Of a DNA stretch of 64,000 nucleotides, positions 60,913 through 64,000 are shown piece after piece. The notes below the pieces were generated by a model. The model made no database searches. It saw only the letters and a program-made list of their open reading frames with translations, and was not told the origin of the DNA. This stretch comes from Euonymus europaeus (Eukaryota; Streptophyta; Magnoliopsida; Celastrales; Celastraceae). The stretch covers positions 1,810,501-1,874,500 of the forward strand of contig OY756965.1 in NCBI GenBank assembly GCA_963580455.1, read 5' to 3'. Position numbers and translations under genes: made by a program. Each line of letters begins with the position of its first letter. Within the stretch, counting starts at the first letter, position 1.

Positions 60913-63367
60913 ATGGATACTTCTTCTTGGGAGGGGAGCCTCTCCAAGACTGAGTTCGATCATTCCGTAAGATGTTTTGCAGAAAAATGGAAAAGGAGCA
61001 ACCTTGATTACCCACCGTGGTTATGGGTTTATTGTCCGAAGCAACCTTGGATTCCTTCTAGTGATGTTAGTGCCCCTTAATTCTCTTATAATCACAGTCT
61101 TTACGATTTTAATACATCTTGTTTTTCTTTCTTTTAGGTGGAGGGTTACTTGACTCTGGAGAGGATTCGGCTTCATGTATCAAGTGAAGTTTTTTTTTTT
61201 TTTTTTGAATTGTAACTGTAATTTCTTTAAGGCCAAGCTTGGGAGAGGTGTTGGGAATGGTTGAGAGGGATTGCTCGGCGCAAACATCTTTCGAAGGGGT
61301 TCACAAACTCTTCCCAACATTCTTTTTCCCAATTTCTCTTCAACATGAGGGGTTGAGTGTGCTCACTTACAAAAGTACCTCTCAACACAACACCTCCCAA
61401 CTTTTCTCAATACCAAATAAGGTTCACTAAATAAGTTTCACTTTTATAAATTCCTCTCAATCCAACAGCTCCCTACTCTCATGTCAATCATAGCCTTATT
61501 GGTGGAGTTGATGTCATTATACTTCAATTCTTTTTACAGGAAGATAGTGACGGAGTGAGTAAGAGTCGGGAAGAAGAGACCACTTCTTGTGGGGAAGAGG
61601 ATGCTGTAGATAATGGACTTGGTATAGTTTTGATGCTTTAGGTTACTACTCGTGTTCTTTTTCCTTTTCTTTTTTTAGGTTCAGAGAATTCATGATGTAC
61701 ATTTCTATGATCTTCACGTGGTCTATAGTGCCTCATACCGGGTTCCAGTGCTATATTTCCGTGTTTATGGCAATGGTATGTCCCTGTACTTATGGAAGTT
61801 ATGTTTAATAGGGTCATAGGGATTGAAAAGAATTTTGCAAAGCCGTTTAGGATTAGTTTATTTTCCCAAGTTGTGTCAACGTATTGAATCAGGAGAAAGA
61901 ATACTAGCATCCACATGTAAAGAAATTTCAATAATGGAGAACAACAAAGATCCTGATGGACCTGATCTTTCTGGGGTCAACTTAATGGGCCTTGTTAAGA
62001 TTATATTGTTTGCTGACTTCGGCATCTGTAGATGGTCGACCTTTGGCATTGGATGAAATTGGAAAATTCCTCCCTTCCAACTCTGCTAAGATATTGCTGG
62101 AATCAAAATGGACATTAATAACTCATGAGGTACATTTTATTTAGAGTCCTCCCATCTTAAAATTAAGCTTTGTTTTCCTAGGATTAACCATTATCTACTA
62201 AAGAAATCAATGATGTAGATTTGCTTTGTTATACTTTGGATCTAACACAAAATTCTGTTATATATTTTCTGTAAACAAATTTTGGATATGGTTTTCTTTT
62301 CCTCTAACGGATTACTAATGACTTGATGATGCACTGTTAAATTATGGTCAATGATTCTGGTAGAAACTTTGAGACAGTATAAGCTTAAATGTCTTTTAAT
62401 CATTTAACACACTTCTGAAGAGGTCCAGCTTTCAGTGTGTTTTGGTCATTAATTCGAGGTAAAACTTTTCTAAGAAATTTGTGGGAATTCAGACCCACAT
62501 TATTAGTTATTCTTATGTTTGGTGGGTGTAAACATGTTTTGATATGAAAATCTGAAGTTCTGAACATATGCATCGAGGTGTCTAATTTAGACGAGGGTCC
62601 TCTGCTGCAGCATGAGAGAATTAAACAGAATGAGTTGAAACACTTTTTAAATTGACATTTAATGTAAATGTAGTCACTTTGAATACATAGAATGCACCGA
62701 TCATGTGCCAACTCAATGGAAAGTGGCAATGATAAAATTCTGGTGTCACATAATGCATGCGAAGTTTTCAGTGTAAAACAGATGTGGAGCACTTGGTAGG
62801 CTAAGCTGGCACATTGCCCTGATGTACAATGTAAAGGAATTCATAGCTTGTAAATTATGAGAACAAGAGAGGTATATCCGTATATGTTATTTACAAATTC
62901 AGGGCATTATTTTTAAGCCCTAAATGTAGATCCGTAGCATGGCCTTTTCCGAATCCCTTAGCTTGTGTGGGTGGAAAATCGGCACCTTCTGTTGGAGCTC
63001 ATGTTTACTTGTGTGTACATTTGCTTTGCTTGATAGTTGCTTGTGAAAAGTTGTTAAAAGTGTTTTGTAGAAGAGATTTTGATAACCTTCATACTTCAAA
63101 TACATGCACTGAATCAGTCAATGTTGGTAATTGTAGGAACATCCTTACTTGCATAGGCCATGCTACAAATTACATCCATGTGGGACCTGCGAGTGGATGA
63201 AGCTGGTGTTGGTTGGGGATGCTTCTCCGGCAAACCTTGAATCGGTAATTGAACTTTATCTCGTGTCCTGGCTCTCATTTGTTGGGCATGTGGTTGGACT
63301 AAGGATCCTTTTTAAAATGTTGAATCATAATAATCACTTAAATAGATTGATACACCTAAAACAATAG
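60913..63367 (+). CDS. ATG10: ATG10, E2-like enzyme of ATG12-ATG5 conjugation
   Basis: Cytosolic E2-like enzyme that transfers ATG12 to ATG5 during autophagosome formation. Exons: 60913-61065, 61138-61188, 61540-61605 (or 61621), 61679-61775, 62032-62129 and 63137-63367. The start reads MDTSSWEGSLSK; conserved stretches include AEKWKRSNLDYPPWLWVYCP, FYDLHVVYSASYRVPVLYFR, LLESKWTLITHE and HRPCYKLHPCGTCEWMKLVL. The catalytic Cys lies in HPCGT, and the tail has LYLVSWLSFVGHVVGLR. Exon 3 is the problem: the natural donor at 61622 leaves the wrong phase for exon 4 and gives an early stop, whereas a weaker donor GCT|GTAGAT at 61606 keeps the frame (231 aa, family ~225-235). Identity is certain; whether this allele makes full protein is not. 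Confidence 0.9.
61230..61496. mobile_element. MITE-like inverted repeat in ATG10 intron 2
   Basis: About 267 bp. The left end AAGGCCAAGCTTGGGAGAGG and right end (reverse AAGGCTATGATTGACATGAG) are imperfect inverted repeats, with further matching pairs such as GGTTGAGAGGGATT inside. TA flanks both ends. It splits ATG10 intron 2 without touching its splice sites. Confidence 0.5.
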
Positions 63368-64000
63368 ATTACCAAGAAGCATTTGATCATGTATCTTTTG
63401 AGATGAAAAATTACACGAATTGTAAAGCTGACTATCAAGGTTGATGGACAATAAGCTATCTTGGAAGAACATAGTGGAAAGCAAATCTTGGATTAAATGA
63501 TAAACTGCCACCTGACCTGTATCTTGTTTAATCGTAGTTTTTGGCTTAGCTTATGTGAGTCTGTTTTTATCTATAAGTAAGCCATATTGCACTATATAGC
63601 AATTTTTGGAATCTTATTCATATGAAAGAAAAAGCAATTTGTAAAAAACACAAGTATGCTACAGACCATTTTCAACATAAGAAGTTAGAAAGGTAAAAGC
63701 TACAGCTCAAAAAAACAATTTGTAAAATAATACAAGTATGCTACAGACCATTTTCATGCTGAGAAGTAAGGTGAAACCTACAGACTCAAGTCAATGATCA
63801 CAGCATATAGTTGACCCAACACTATTGGATTGGGGTTCCAGTTTTCTCTCTTTATTGGGTTAAGCCTCAACTTTTGGCTTGGGCCTTAAATTGCATATTC
63901 TGACGAAATTTTAGAAATAGAGAAACTGACTAATTCTTCTTCTCTTGGGTTTATGGTGTTAGATATATATAATCGATTTCTCTCCAGTTGGCAAGTTAGT
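63368..64000. other. ATG10 3' flank with an 81-bp tandem duplication
   Basis: Two units starting near 63632 and 63713 share CAAGTATGCTACAGACCATT. The rest shows no gene to the window edge; the last ~200 bp have leader-like CT-rich stretches but no start that I can support. Confidence 0.6.

Overview
This window is nuclear DNA from a flowering plant, most likely a eudicot. It has spliced genes with GT-AG introns, a nuclear tRNA-Lys(CTT), plant-specific families (FRIGIDA-like, L-type lectin receptor kinase, UGT74-type glycosyltransferase, type-I formin, BIR1-type LRR receptor kinase), a mitochondrial cox1 insert and abundant plant transposable elements. I cannot name the species.

Seven protein-coding genes can be supported exon by exon: MED19 (42-2466, +), a class I formin (11339-15792, +), a lectin receptor kinase (17237-19311, +), a UDP-glycosyltransferase (23049-24536, +), a BIR1-like receptor kinase (48364-50394, -), a FRIGIDA-like protein 4 gene (55693-59222, +) and ATG10 (60913-63367, +). 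They share no operon-like logic. Two are pattern-receptor-type kinases, two are general machinery (Mediator, autophagy conjugation), and the rest cover actin nucleation, small-molecule glucosylation and flowering or chromatin regulation.

The space between genes is mostly mobile DNA. From 3.9 to 11 kb there are two decayed LINE-type RNase H fragments and two MITEs. From 19.7 to 25 kb there is a nested pile: two Harbinger-like MITEs, one broken by a foldback element and one by a 600-bp hAT-like MITE with a perfect 8-bp target duplication. A third copy lies just downstream of the UGT gene, so that gene is bracketed by MITEs in opposite orientation. From 25.4 to 26.6 kb there is a solo LTR with a 5-bp target duplication, then a Mutator-like inverted-repeat element. 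From 28.5 to 35.6 kb there is a complete Athila/Tat-type Ty3-gypsy element, with matching LTRs, 5-bp target duplication and tRNA-Asp primer site, that has lost reverse transcriptase, RNase H and most of integrase.

From 36 to 46.4 kb there is no clear protein gene. The region has two minus-strand promoter/first-exon signatures (TATA near 38.59 and 46.33 kb), a tandemly duplicated 363-bp leader block, a cox1 NUMT fused to a coding-like segment within a splice-site-bounded exon, a segment duplicated from the 3' flank of the BIR1-like gene, and a 3.4-kb satellite whose core is a small hairpin. The BIR1-like gene has a GC-AG intron and a kinase-dead HRN motif. The ATG10 gene shows a one-base phase conflict between exons 3 and 4. 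A second hAT-like element, a second copy of the 10.5-kb MITE and a duplicated FRL4 exon fragment fill the remaining gaps.
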